This document shows positions 1 to 7,571 of a stretch of DNA of 64,000 bases, piece by piece. The position numbers and the translations under genes were made by a program. A model generated the notes under the pieces. That model was not told the DNA's origin and did not search any database. It saw only the letters and a program-made list of their open reading frames with translations. The DNA comes from Flavobacteriales bacterium (lineage in GTDB: Bacteria > Bacteroidota > Bacteroidia > Flavobacteriales_D > CAJJDF01). The DNA lies in the NCBI GenBank assembly GCA_018609055.1, contig JABAYJ010000008.1, forward strand, positions 186,001 to 250,000, given 5' to 3'. Positions within the stretch are counted from its first letter, which is position 1; every line of letters starts with the position of its first letter.

Positions 1-58
1 TTAATCTTACTTTTTTTATTAAAAAAGAACCCACCATAACAATGGCTAAAAATCATAT

Positions 59-106
59 ACCTAACCAACCAAACCGTTTCTAAACTTTTTAGCCGAAACG
101 TTAGGC
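59..106 (+). other. attC-like imperfect palindrome (possible integron recombination-site remnant)
   Basis: ACCTAAC at 59-65 fits the attC R'' consensus RYYYAAC, and GTTAGGC at 100-106 fits the R' consensus GTTRRRY; the two pair at six of seven positions. Nested inside, CGTTTC at 75-80 pairs with GAAACG at 95-100. An ORF starts 12 bases after GTTAGGC, as is usual for a gene cassette. At 48 bases it is shorter than a normal attC, the arms share a base, and no integrase or second site is present, so this is a weak call. Confidence 0.2.
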
Positions 107-118
107 ACAATTAAAGAT

Positions 119-274
119 ATGATTGGAAACGCACCAGGTACTATAATCAAAACTTACCCTCAAAGAGGGCCGATAAAACAATTTCGTTTTGAAAAAATTG
201 TTGCATTTAATTGTTTCAGATGTGGCAAAGCAAAAAAAGCAAAATTAATCACCATTTATAAAGATAATTGGTAA
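119..274 (+). pseudogene. Truncated zinc-ribbon-like small protein (51 codons)
   Basis: An ATG at 119 opens a 51-codon frame ending with TAA at 272-274. It has a basic middle and a CFRC pair (residues 32-35) followed by a lysine-rich stretch and IYKDNW. A CxxC followed by basic residues looks like the first half of a zinc ribbon, and as I recall small proteins of this kind carry a second Cys pair shortly afterwards; here the stop comes first and no second pair follows in any frame. I therefore read it as the 5' part of a decayed gene. It sits just after an attC-like motif, which would fit a former cassette. A short intact peptide is the alternative. Confidence 0.3.
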
Positions 275-278
275 TGGT

Positions 279-590
279 GTGATTGAGGTAATAAAATCAA
301 ATTTTACTCAGGAAAACAAAACCTACAAACAATATAGTGCCACTTCTGTTAGGATAGAAAAAGACTCTATTTACTATAGCCAATATCCTGTTCAAAATGA
401 CTTTTCATACTATCATTTTGCTAATAATGATCTTACTTACTCATACGAAACAGATGAGTTTAACCCTGGCTTAACACTTCTTTCAGTTGCTGTAGTTATT
501 TCTGCAATAATCATAAAAGTAGTAATTCCAGATAATGAAGATGATTATGATTATGAAGACGACTGGGAAGAAGATGATGGATGGGAGTAA
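279..590 (+). CDS. Hypothetical single-pass membrane protein with acidic tail (103 aa)
   Basis: I do not recognise this protein. The frame opens with GTG at 279, only four bases after the preceding fragment stops. Residues 1-62 are polar and rich in Tyr, Ser and Asn; residues 64-84 form one hydrophobic segment (LTLLSVAVVISAIIIKVVI); the last 18 residues are almost all Asp, Glu, Trp and Tyr. There is no ATG near the start and no clear upstream promoter, so this may be the surviving 3' part of a longer reading frame. It lies in a patch where every neighbour up to 1171 is broken, which lowers the chance that it is an active gene. Confidence 0.35.
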   Translation: MIEVIKSNFTQENKTYKQYSATSVRIEKDSIYYSQYPVQNDFSYYHFANNDLTYSYETDEFNPGLTLLSVAVVISAIIIKVVIPDNEDDYDYEDDWEEDDGWE

Positions 591-686
591 TAAATTCTCA
601 ATTTGTATTTAGCTTCTAAGTCCATGAAGTTTTTTCACTTGTAAGAATAGTTTTTAAGCTCGTTTAAGTAAGAAACATTCTTACTC

Positions 687-799
687 ATGATAATACTTCT
701 ATTTTTAGTCGCTCTCTTCCTTGCTTATAGCAATGGTGCTAATCACAATTTTAAAGGAGTTGCCATTCTTTTTGGAAGCAAAACTACTTTATATAAGAA
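687..799 (+). pseudogene. 5' fragment of a PiT-family inorganic phosphate transporter
   Basis: From the ATG at 687 the translation has the N-terminal signature of PiT (PitA-like) phosphate permeases: a hydrophobic start, then AYSNGANHNFKGVAILFGS and KTT. The family usually has Asp where this copy has His (GANDNFKG). Similarity ends at about codon 37, and the frame stops with TAG at 840-842. A normal PiT protein has several hundred residues, so over 90 percent is missing. The sequence that follows belongs to an unrelated outer-membrane protein in another frame, so a deletion or rearrangement joined two gene ends here. Confidence 0.6.
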
Positions 800-1171
800 A
801 ACCATGTTCTTGCAGTTAATTACCAAACTGGTTCACAAATAGGAAACTCACCATTCTACAACTACTTTTATCTATAATCTGGTAAAAATGCTAGAGGATT
901 TGATGATAGGAGGTTTATTGATAAAAATATCAATTTATTACAAGCAGAATATCGCTTTCCTATTTATAAAAGACTGAGAGGAGCAGCTTTCACTTCCATT
1001 GGTTCTGTGGCAAATGAGTACCATGAATTATATTCTAATCCTCAAAAATTCTCTTATGGAGCTGGATTAAGGTATCAATTGAGCAAAAAACAAAAATCTA
1101 ATTTAAGACTAGATGTGGCTAATAGCCATGAAAGATTTCAATTTTATGTAATAATTGGTGAGGCATTCTAA
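800..1171 (+). pseudogene. 3' fragment of an Omp85/BamA-type surface antigen (beta-barrel)
   Basis: In the frame ending with TAA at 1169-1171 the translation reads like the C-terminal barrel of the bacterial surface antigen (D15/Omp85) family: a YQTGSQIGNSPFYNYFYL stretch, then SGKNARGFDDRRFIDKN, LLQAEYRFPI, and alternating beta strands ending in EAF. It has no start codon and is interrupted by TAA at 875-877, where family members normally carry Gly. All POTRA-like or N-terminal sequence is absent. The upstream boundary, about 790-803, is the junction with the PiT fragment. It cannot encode a functional barrel. Confidence 0.6.
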
Positions 1172-1203
1172 GTCAAAACTCTATTGAAGTCATATAAAAC
1201 ACG

Positions 1204-1211
1204 TACTTTTG
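1204..1211 (+). promoter_or_regulatory. Bacteroidota -7 promoter element (TACTTTTG) for the helicase gene
   Basis: TACTTTTG matches the TAnnTTTG -7 consensus of Bacteroidota primary sigma factors and ends 15 bases before the helicase ATG at 1227. It overlaps an in-frame TTG (1209) that would otherwise add six residues, which argues for the ATG as the true start. No clear -33 TTTG is visible. Confidence 0.45.
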
Positions 1212-1226
1212 AAAAAAAGTAACCTA

Positions 1227-2588
1227 ATGTCTACGTTTCACGATTTCAAAATATCAAAATATTTACTGAATGCTCTAGAGGATCTAGAGATTATAACCCC
1301 TACTCCTATTCAGGAAAAGTCGTATTCTGTAATTAAATCTGGAAGAAATGTAATTGGTATTGCCCAAACAGGTACTGGAAAAACATTGGCTTTTTCATTA
1401 CCGTTTTTAGATGGACTAAAATACTCTGAGCAAAAAAATCCTAGAGTTCTTATTTTGGTTCCTACTCGTGAGTTAGTTCTACAAGTAGTTCAAAACATTA
1501 AAGATTACTCTAAATACATGTCTACTAGAGTTGTAGGAGTGTATGGAGGTACCAATATAAATACACAAAAACTTGCTGTAGGTGAAGGAGTTGATGTATT
1601 AGTTGCTACGCCTGGTCGATTGTACGATATGGTAATGCACAGAGCTTTAAGCCTTAAATCAGTTCAAAAACTGGTGATTGATGAAGTGGATGTAATGTTG
1701 GATTTAGGATTTAGATTTCAATTGACTAATATTTTTGAATTACTTCCAGAAAAACGTCAGAACACTATGTTTTCGGCAACTATGACGGATGATATCAAAG
1801 AATTGATTGAAGCTTTCTTTATATCTCCAATTACTATTGCTATTGCCCTTTCGGGTACTCCTTTGGCAAATATTAAGCAAGTATGTTATCCTGTTCCTAA
1901 CTTTTATACCAAAGCGAATCTTATCATGCATTTGCTAAAAGATAAAGACCAGTTTAAAAAAGTATTAATTTTTGTTGGTAGTAAAACCAATGCAGATAGG
2001 CTATTTAACGCCATGGAAGAAAGTTTTGGAAGAGAACTAGGTGTTGTTCACTCCAATAAGTCTCAAAACTACCGTATTAAGTCTATAAAACGATTTGATG
2101 AAGGAACAAACAGAATTCTTATCAGTACTGATGTAATGGCTCGTGGATTAGATTTAGATGCCATATCGCACGTAATTAACTTGGATACTCCCAACTATCC
2201 AGAGAATTACATGCACAGAATTGGTAGATCTGGTAGAGCAGAGAAAAAAGGAAATGCAATCCTTCTTTATACAGAGAAAGAAGCTAAGGATAAAGAGAAG
2301 ATTGAAGAATTGATGGGAATGACTATCGAGAAAAAGAAATTTCCTGAATCAATTGCCATTTCTAATGAGTTAATTCCTGATGAACGTCCAAAAGCTAAAG
2401 AGCTTAACATTCATGCTGAACAAGATGAAACTAGAGGAGCTAGTTTCCATGAGAAAAAGGAGAAAAACTTGATGCAGAATGGTGGAAACCCAAGAATGAG
2501 AAGGAAAATACTTAAATACAAGAAACCAAAAACTCGTGGAGATCAAAACAAAATTAGAAGAAAACCTAAGAAAGGAGATGGGCGTTAG
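1227..2588 (+). CDS. DEAD-box-family ATP-dependent RNA helicase
   Basis: This enzyme uses ATP to unwind short RNA duplexes in RNA folding, decay or ribosome assembly. Numbered from ATG 1227 (453 aa), the superfamily 2 motifs appear in order: Q motif TPTPIQ 24-29, Walker A AQTGTGKT 46-53, PTREL 79-83, TPGR about 127-130, motif II DEVD 152-155, SAT 183-185, and HRIGRSGR 330-337. Motif II is DEVD rather than DEAD, a conservative change that keeps the metal-binding Asp and Glu. The C-terminal 80 residues are Lys/Arg-rich (RMRRKILKYKKPKTRG), typical of an RNA-binding tail. Start chosen at 1227 because the upstream in-frame TTG overlaps the promoter element. Confidence 0.93.
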   Translation: MSTFHDFKISKYLLNALEDLEIITPTPIQEKSYSVIKSGRNVIGIAQTGTGKTLAFSLPFLDGLKYSEQKNPRVLILVPTRELVLQVVQNIKDYSKYMSTRVVGVYGGTNINTQKLAVGEGVDVLVATPGRLYDMVMHRALSLKSVQKLVIDEVDVMLDLGFRFQLTNIFELLPEKRQNTMFSATMTDDIKELIEAFFISPITIAIALSGTPLANIKQVCYPVPNFYTKANLIMHLLKDKDQFKKVLIFVGSKTNADRLFNAMEESFGRELGVVHSNKSQNYRIKSIKRFDEGTNRILISTDVMARGLDLDAISHVINLDTPNYPENYMHRIGRSGRAEKKGNAILLYTEKEAKDKEKIEELMGMTIEKKKFPESIAISNELIPDERPKAKELNIHAEQDETRGASFHEKKEKNLMQNGGNPRMRRKILKYKKPKTRGDQNKIRRKPKKGDGR

Positions 2589-2629
2589 AACTCATTAATT
2601 CTAATTACTTTTTAACTAATAAATCAAAA

Positions 2630-3208
2630 ATGCCAGCCCACCGTCATTTCTTGCTGTACAAGCCATACGGATACCTTTCTCAATTCATAAGAACTGAAAC
2701 TACTCGTAAAAACAAAAAACTTTTAGGCCAATTAGGTGATTTTCCAAAAGGAACAATGGCAATTGGTAGATTAGACGAACATTCCGAAGGATTGATATTC
2801 CTTACTACTGATGGAATGCAAAGCCATATCATAACAAGCACCAAAGTAGAAAAAGAATATTATGCTCAAGTTGATGGCGAAATCACCTTAGAAGCTCTTA
2901 AAAAGCTACAAGAAGGAATTGAAATAACTGTTAAAAAGCATAAATACCTAACACTTCCCGGAAAAGCAGATATAGTAAGTCCTACTCCTATTTTTGAAGA
3001 AAGAGCCAAAAAAATCCGTGACGAAAGACATGGGCCAACCAGTTGGGTTTCCATTACTATTAAAGAAGGAAAATACAGACAAGTACGTAAGATGACTGCT
3101 GCTATTGGATTCCCTACATTACGATTGATAAGAGTTAGGATTGGGAATGTAGTTTTGGGAGATTTAAAATCTGGGAAAAGTATTGAGATTGAACAGTTTG
3201 ATTATTAA
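2630..3208 (+). CDS. rluE: rRNA pseudouridine synthase, RsuA/RluE family
   Basis: This enzyme isomerises a specific uridine of rRNA to pseudouridine; E. coli RluE acts on 23S rRNA. At 192 aa it is the short RluE-like form without an N-terminal S4 domain. The catalytic motif GRLDEHSEGL is at 46-55, with Asp49 the expected nucleophile. The first residues (FLLYKPYG) and the later EGKYRQVRKM match family blocks. It starts 41 bases after the helicase on the same strand, so the two may be co-transcribed as an RNA-processing pair. The substrate position is inferred from the family. Confidence 0.85.
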   Translation: MPAHRHFLLYKPYGYLSQFIRTETTRKNKKLLGQLGDFPKGTMAIGRLDEHSEGLIFLTTDGMQSHIITSTKVEKEYYAQVDGEITLEALKKLQEGIEITVKKHKYLTLPGKADIVSPTPIFEERAKKIRDERHGPTSWVSITIKEGKYRQVRKMTAAIGFPTLRLIRVRIGNVVLGDLKSGKSIEIEQFDY

Positions 3209-3227
3209 TTCTTTATATTTATAAAGA

Positions 3228-3662
3228 ATGAAACAAACTTACTCCCAAACTAAACAAATTAAAAGTCTTTCAGTTTTTGGATTAGTGTGCGCAAACTTAA
3301 CTATGGGCATTATATTTCTTGAAATTCTAGTGACTGAGGCCGTCTTAATTGAAAACATTTACTATTTGCTTTCGTGTTTTAGTTTTTGGATTGCAATTAA
3401 TTTTGTACTTATAGCACAACTAAAAGAGAAAGTTATTATCAGTTCAAAATCAATCACTTTACACACAGTTTTTAAGAGGAAAACTATTCAACTCGAGGAT
3501 GTAAAAGGCTATAAATTAAAAGATAAAAATATCTTTATAATACCAAAAAACTCCGAAAAAAAAGGAATTTCTTTTAGTGACAACTTAGTGGGCGAAGAGA
3601 AAATAATCAATTATTTCAAATCAGATAAAAAAGAACAAACTGAAAGGAATAATTGGAGCTAA
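3228..3662 (+). CDS. Hypothetical membrane protein with two TM segments and a PH-like tail
   Basis: I do not recognise a named family. The 144-residue protein has a short polar N terminus, two hydrophobic segments (about 15-38 and 41-64), then a soluble part of about 75 residues with alternating strands (VIISSKSITLHTVFKRKTIQLEDVKGYKL style) ending in a charged tail. Two helices followed by a small beta-rich domain resembles bacterial PH-like/YcxB-type membrane proteins, but no diagnostic residue settles it. It begins 19 bases after rluE, so it may be the last gene of the helicase-rluE unit. Confidence 0.6.
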   Translation: MKQTYSQTKQIKSLSVFGLVCANLTMGIIFLEILVTEAVLIENIYYLLSCFSFWIAINFVLIAQLKEKVIISSKSITLHTVFKRKTIQLEDVKGYKLKDKNIFIIPKNSEKKGISFSDNLVGEEKIINYFKSDKKEQTERNNWS

Positions 3663-3771
3663 AAAATTAATCGAACTTTTCTCAAAACTCAGGATAGCAC
3701 TACAAACTAACTTTTGGAGATATAATACATAGGTAAATAATTGAAAAAAAATCACTTATTTAGTGATGCAA

Positions 3772-3779
3772 TAACTTTG
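3772..3779 (+). promoter_or_regulatory. -7 promoter element (TAACTTTG) before a broken barrel gene
   Basis: TAACTTTG matches TAnnTTTG and lies 70 bases before the ATG at 3850. No -33 element is evident at normal spacing. A small hairpin (ATCACT...AGTGAT, 3751-3767) lies just before it. Confidence 0.3.
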
Positions 3780-3849
3780 AAATCCACTCGTTTTAGAAAA
3801 AACACACCTACTTATGTAAAATAGCTACTTAACCAAAAACCACAAAACA

Positions 3850-4458
3850 ATGAAAAAGCCAATCCTCATTTCTTTAGCTTTAAGTAGTTTATTTTCAATC
3901 ACATTTTCACAAGACAATTCTACCACATCAACACCTTCCAAAAAACTTAGTTTTGGCTTTAATATGGGTGTAAACCAGTCGCTTTTAGCCACTTAATCTT
4001 CGGATGTAAATGCCGAAAACAGTCTAGGGTTTGTAGTTGGAGGTATTGGAAACTATCAGTTTACTCCCATTTTTTCTTTAGCTCCCAAACTAGAAATTTC
4101 AATTAATGAAGTGGAAATAGTATATCGAGAAGAGTCAAATTCAAACAAAGATTTCTCTCCTATGCCTGTTACTAGTGAGTTTGCTCTACATGCAATATTT
4201 ACATCACAAAACGGATCTTATCTTCCATTCTTTTCTTTTGGACCTAGTATTAAAATCCCTATTTCTAAAGTTAATAATCCCTTTGTCAGTGATTATAGTT
4301 TTTCTGCAGATGTAAGTATTGGATTTAAAAAAGGACTTGAATTTTTTAATTTATCTCCAGAGTTAAGGTATTCCCATGGATTAACAGATATAAATCTAAA
4401 TCCAAATTTGGGAAGTATTAAGCTTTACACCATGTCATTAATTTTGAATTTTAACTAA
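3850..4458 (+). pseudogene. Outer-membrane beta-barrel (PorT/OMP_b-brl-like) gene broken by one in-frame stop
   Basis: From ATG 3850 the frame encodes a signal peptide (MKKPILISLALSSLFSITFSQ), a short linker and the first strand (SFGFNMGVNQSLLAT), then TAA at 3994-3996, and continues open in the same frame to 4458 with strands typical of small Bacteroidota barrels, ending LILNFN. Full length would be 202 codons. One CAA-to-TAA change would explain the stop. It could be a recent pseudogene or a base-call error; the rest is intact. Its 3' end overlaps the convergent aroA by 8 bases. Confidence 0.7.
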
Positions 4459-5662
4459 AATTATCCCAAAACTCAGGATAACTCTTAACCACCACTTCAG
4501 GATTTTCAATTTCTACTTCGTTCATAACAGTTACTAATGGTGCGAAAGCCATTACCATCCTATGATCGTGATAGGTTGCAATTGAAACTTTATTGGGCAA
4601 CTCCATTAGTTTCTTAATCTCAAAAGAATCAGAATCAATCATTTTTAGTGAATAATTGAGTTTGGCTATTTCTGCTTTTATGGCTTCTATCCTATTTGTC
4701 TCTTTATAAACTAAATGGGAAATTCCTGTGAATTTTCCATTAATTCCTAATCCTACACAAGTCACCACAAACGTCTGAACCATATCTGGAATAGATGAAA
4801 AATCGTGCTCAAATTGAGTGAAATTTGGTTCTTTTATTTTTACTATTTCTATTCCTGTATCACCTTCTAAAGTTAAAACCCCTAGTTTTTTAAACAGATT
4901 TTTAACTTCACTATCTCCTTGAATACTAATTATTTTAACTTCATTTAATTGAAGCTTTGAGTTAATATTTGAAAGCGCTATTAATTCATACCAATACGAA
5001 ACAGAAGACCAATCTTTTTCTACTATAATTGACTGATTATACAATCTAGTAAAAGGCGCTACTTTTATCTTGTTTTTTTCTTGTAAAACTTCAATTCCTA
5101 ATTGTCTCAATAACGAAATTGTCATCTCGGAATAAGACTGTGATTTTATTTCACCAACCTGGGTAATCTCCAATCCATTATCCAAAAATGGAGCGATTAG
5201 CAACAATGCCGAAATATACTGACTACTAATATTCGCTTTTACTGATACTTTTTTTCCAGTTAGCTTCTTTCCTGTGATTTTAAGCGGAGGAAATCCTTCT
5301 TTTTCCACATACTCAATTTCTGCTCCTAACTCTCGCAAAGGATCAACCAATTCCTTTATTGGGCGCTTTTTCATATCGTCCGTTCCAGTAAGAATAACCT
5401 CATTGTTTCCAATAGCACAAACTGCAGTTAAAAACCGAAAACAAGTTCCTGCATTCTTTACATTTAATTCTCCTTTAAGCTCTTTTAGTGATAGAATTGA
5501 ATGCATTATTTGAGAATCATCTGCCGAAGAAATTCCTTTTAATTCAAACGAATCATTCATTAAATATTGAAGCACCAAAAGTCTATTGCAAATACTTTTT
5601 GAAGATGGCAAATCAACTGAATTTTTCAGTTTAAATTTTTTATTTAATAATATTTTATTCAA
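4451..5662 (-). CDS. aroA: 3-phosphoshikimate 1-carboxyvinyltransferase (EPSP synthase)
   Basis: AroA joins phosphoenolpyruvate to shikimate-3-phosphate, the sixth shikimate-pathway step, in the cytoplasm. The 403-residue protein shows the expected blocks: KSICNRLL near the N terminus (substrate Lys), NAGTCFRFLTA, the central VEKDWSSVSYW, SSIPDMVQ with the catalytic Asp, KETNRIEAI, and YHDHRMVMAFAPL near the C terminus. The Cys-Phe in GTCFRF replaces the more common Ala-Met. It is the last gene of a dapB-aroB-aroA unit, starting 11 bases after aroB ends. Confidence 0.93.
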   Translation of the reverse strand: MNKILLNKKFKLKNSVDLPSSKSICNRLLVLQYLMNDSFELKGISSADDSQIMHSILSLKELKGELNVKNAGTCFRFLTAVCAIGNNEVILTGTDDMKKRPIKELVDPLRELGAEIEYVEKEGFPPLKITGKKLTGKKVSVKANISSQYISALLLIAPFLDNGLEITQVGEIKSQSYSEMTISLLRQLGIEVLQEKNKIKVAPFTRLYNQSIIVEKDWSSVSYWYELIALSNINSKLQLNEVKIISIQGDSEVKNLFKKLGVLTLEGDTGIEIVKIKEPNFTQFEHDFSSIPDMVQTFVVTCVGLGINGKFTGISHLVYKETNRIEAIKAEIAKLNYSLKMIDSDSFEIKKLMELPNKVSIATYHDHRMVMAFAPLVTVMNEVEIENPEVVVKSYPEFWDNFS

Positions 5663-5673
5663 TTAATTAACTG

Positions 5674-6711
5674 TTATAAGTTCAAGTAAAACATTAAACT
5701 CTCTTTCACCTTTTCTTCTCCTAAAAAATGGTTAATACTGGACTCTCCTATGCCATTTATCAAAGTAAAATTCATTACTCCATTTTCATTCTTTTTGTCG
5801 GCTTTTAATTCATTAATCAAAGGCTCCATCATTTTCTCCTCCAATTCAATTTTCGAGAAAAAAGAAAACACCATTTCTATTACTTGGTTTAAGTCTTCTT
5901 GGGAAATTAATTTCTCCGTAAAGGACAAGTAGCTTTCGCAAATCATTCCTGCAGATATAGCTTCTCCGTGCAATACTTCTCCCATATAGCAGGATTCTAT
6001 TGCATGCCCTACCGAATGGCCAAAATTCAGCTTTTTTCTATCTCCTGATTCTTTAAAATCATTCAATACATAACCTTCTTTTATTTTTATTGAAGTAGCA
6101 ATGATTGAATCTAAGTTCTGAATTAAGTTCTCTTTGTCTTTTAATAGCTCAAATAAGGATTTATCGGCAATTAAACCGTATTTAACCACTTCTCCTAAGC
6201 CAGATAATAATTCGCGTTCAGGAAGTGTTCTTAAAAACTGTGAATCAATAAATGTAAAAAGAGGATGAGCAAAAGTTCCTACTTGATTTTTGGAATACTC
6301 CAAATTAACTCCTGTTTTACCACCAAAAGCTGCATCTACCTGCCCCAGCAAGGTTGTAGGAATATGAATAAAATCGATTCCTCGTTTAAATGTAGAAGCA
6401 ACAAAACCTCCCATATCAGTGATTACTCCACCTCCCAAGTTAATTATAAGCGATTTTCTATCTGCTCCAGTATCGATCAATGAACTCCAAAGAGAATCAC
6501 ATATCTCTAATGTCTTATAATCTTCTCCAGCATCCAAAACCAGTAGATTAGCTACTTCAAGAAACGGATTAGCATCCAATAACAATGGATAACAATGTTT
6601 TTTGGTGTTTTCATCTACCAAAATGTAGATGTTAGTCCAAGTCTTGCCCAATTTATTAATTCTGTTCTCGAAACTGGCTATTGAATCTATGTGATAAATA
6701 GGGTTTGTCAT
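5674..6711 (-). CDS. aroB: 3-dehydroquinate synthase
   Basis: AroB converts DAHP to 3-dehydroquinate using NAD and a divalent metal, the second shikimate step. The 345-residue sequence has the NAD-binding block GGGVITDMGGFVAS, the IPTTLLGQVDAAFGGKTG block, GEVVKYG with a metal-ligand Glu, and the metal-binding His motif LNFGHSVGHAIE. Length and motif order are normal. It lies between dapB (4 bases upstream) and aroA (11 bases downstream), consistent with a shared transcript. The third pathway step, aroQ, is encoded separately at 61.7 kb. Confidence 0.95.
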   Translation of the reverse strand: MTNPIYHIDSIASFENRINKLGKTWTNIYILVDENTKKHCYPLLLDANPFLEVANLLVLDAGEDYKTLEICDSLWSSLIDTGADRKSLIINLGGGVITDMGGFVASTFKRGIDFIHIPTTLLGQVDAAFGGKTGVNLEYSKNQVGTFAHPLFTFIDSQFLRTLPERELLSGLGEVVKYGLIADKSLFELLKDKENLIQNLDSIIATSIKIKEGYVLNDFKESGDRKKLNFGHSVGHAIESCYMGEVLHGEAISAGMICESYLSFTEKLISQEDLNQVIEMVFSFFSKIELEEKMMEPLINELKADKKNENGVMNFTLINGIGESSINHFLGEEKVKESLMFYLNL

Positions 6712-6715
6712 ATAA

Positions 6716-7432
6716 TTAAAAACTTAATACATCCTGCATTCCATAAATACCATCTTTGTTCTTAGCTAGCCATTCAGCAGCTAATAATGCTCCATTAGCA
6801 AAGCCACTTCGACTGTGAGCCGTATGTTTTATCTCAATTTCATCAATGGCCGATTTGTAATAAACCGAATGTGTTCCTGGAATTTTATCTATTCGTTTAG
6901 AAATGATTGCCAATTCCTTTTCATCACTGGTTTCGTTATTAACCCAACTGTATTTAGTTTTATGATTTTCTATAATTTGTTCTGCAATAGAAATCCCTGT
7001 ACCACTTGGTGCATCTAGCTTTTGAGTGTGATGAACCTCCTCTACTTCTACTGAATACTCTGGGTATTTACTCATTAAATCAGCCAACTGAGTATTTAAT
7101 TTAAAAAACAAGTTAACTCCAATACTGAAATTTGTTGCGTATAAAAGCGTTTGGTTTCTAGCTACACAAATGGTTTCAATTTCATCTAAATAATCGTACC
7201 AACCTGTTGTTCCAACTACTACTGGCACATTAGCATCAAAGCATTTTTTTATATTAGATACAGCAAATTCTGGACGACTAAACTCAATAGCTACATCTAT
7301 TCCTAGTAATTCGGCCGGAGAAAACTCAGCATTATCAGAAGTTACTTTCAATCCTATTGTATGTCCTTTGGTAATGGCGATTTTTTCAATCTCCTTTCCC
7401 ATTTTTCCGTAACCTAGTAATGCAATATTCAT
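6716..7432 (-). CDS. dapB: 4-hydroxy-tetrahydrodipicolinate reductase
   Basis: DapB reduces 4-hydroxy-tetrahydrodipicolinate to tetrahydrodipicolinate in lysine and meso-diaminopimelate synthesis, feeding peptidoglycan. At 238 aa it has the N-terminal nucleotide-binding motif GYGKMG, the VVVGTTGW block, and the family signature EVHHTQKLDAPSGTG with the catalytic His and Lys. It is the first gene of the dapB-aroB-aroA unit. In many flavobacteria, as I recall, dapB lies directly after parA-parB-DUF5683; here that operon ends nearby, but an oppositely oriented protease gene separates them. Confidence 0.95.
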   Translation of the reverse strand: MNIALLGYGKMGKEIEKIAITKGHTIGLKVTSDNAEFSPAELLGIDVAIEFSRPEFAVSNIKKCFDANVPVVVGTTGWYDYLDEIETICVARNQTLLYATNFSIGVNLFFKLNTQLADLMSKYPEYSVEVEEVHHTQKLDAPSGTGISIAEQIIENHKTKYSWVNNETSDEKELAIISKRIDKIPGTHSVYYKSAIDEIEIKHTAHSRSGFANGALLAAEWLAKNKDGIYGMQDVLSF

Positions 7433-7544
7433 ACTTAATAGCTGTTTAATAGTTAATTGTGCCTACAACAATGTATAGACTAGTAAAGTTAAAAGTCTTG
7501 ACATAGAATTTCGCCAAATTGTCAAATTATATTCAAGATATTCC

Positions 7545-7552
7545 TATTTTTG
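7545..7552 (+). promoter_or_regulatory. -7 promoter element (TATTTTTG) for the S41-like protease gene
   Basis: TATTTTTG matches TAnnTTTG, 19 bases before the ATG at 7572. A TTG at 7519-7521 lies 23 bases upstream, near the far end of the spacing expected for a -33 element. Confidence 0.4.
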
Positions 7553-7571
7553 GTAAAACCAATCTAATCGC

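Noticed and set aside
1678..1689. DEVD instead of DEAD in the helicase motif II as a sign of inactivation
   Set aside because: The catalytic Asp and Glu are kept and all other motifs are intact; as I recall this subfamily commonly has DEVD.
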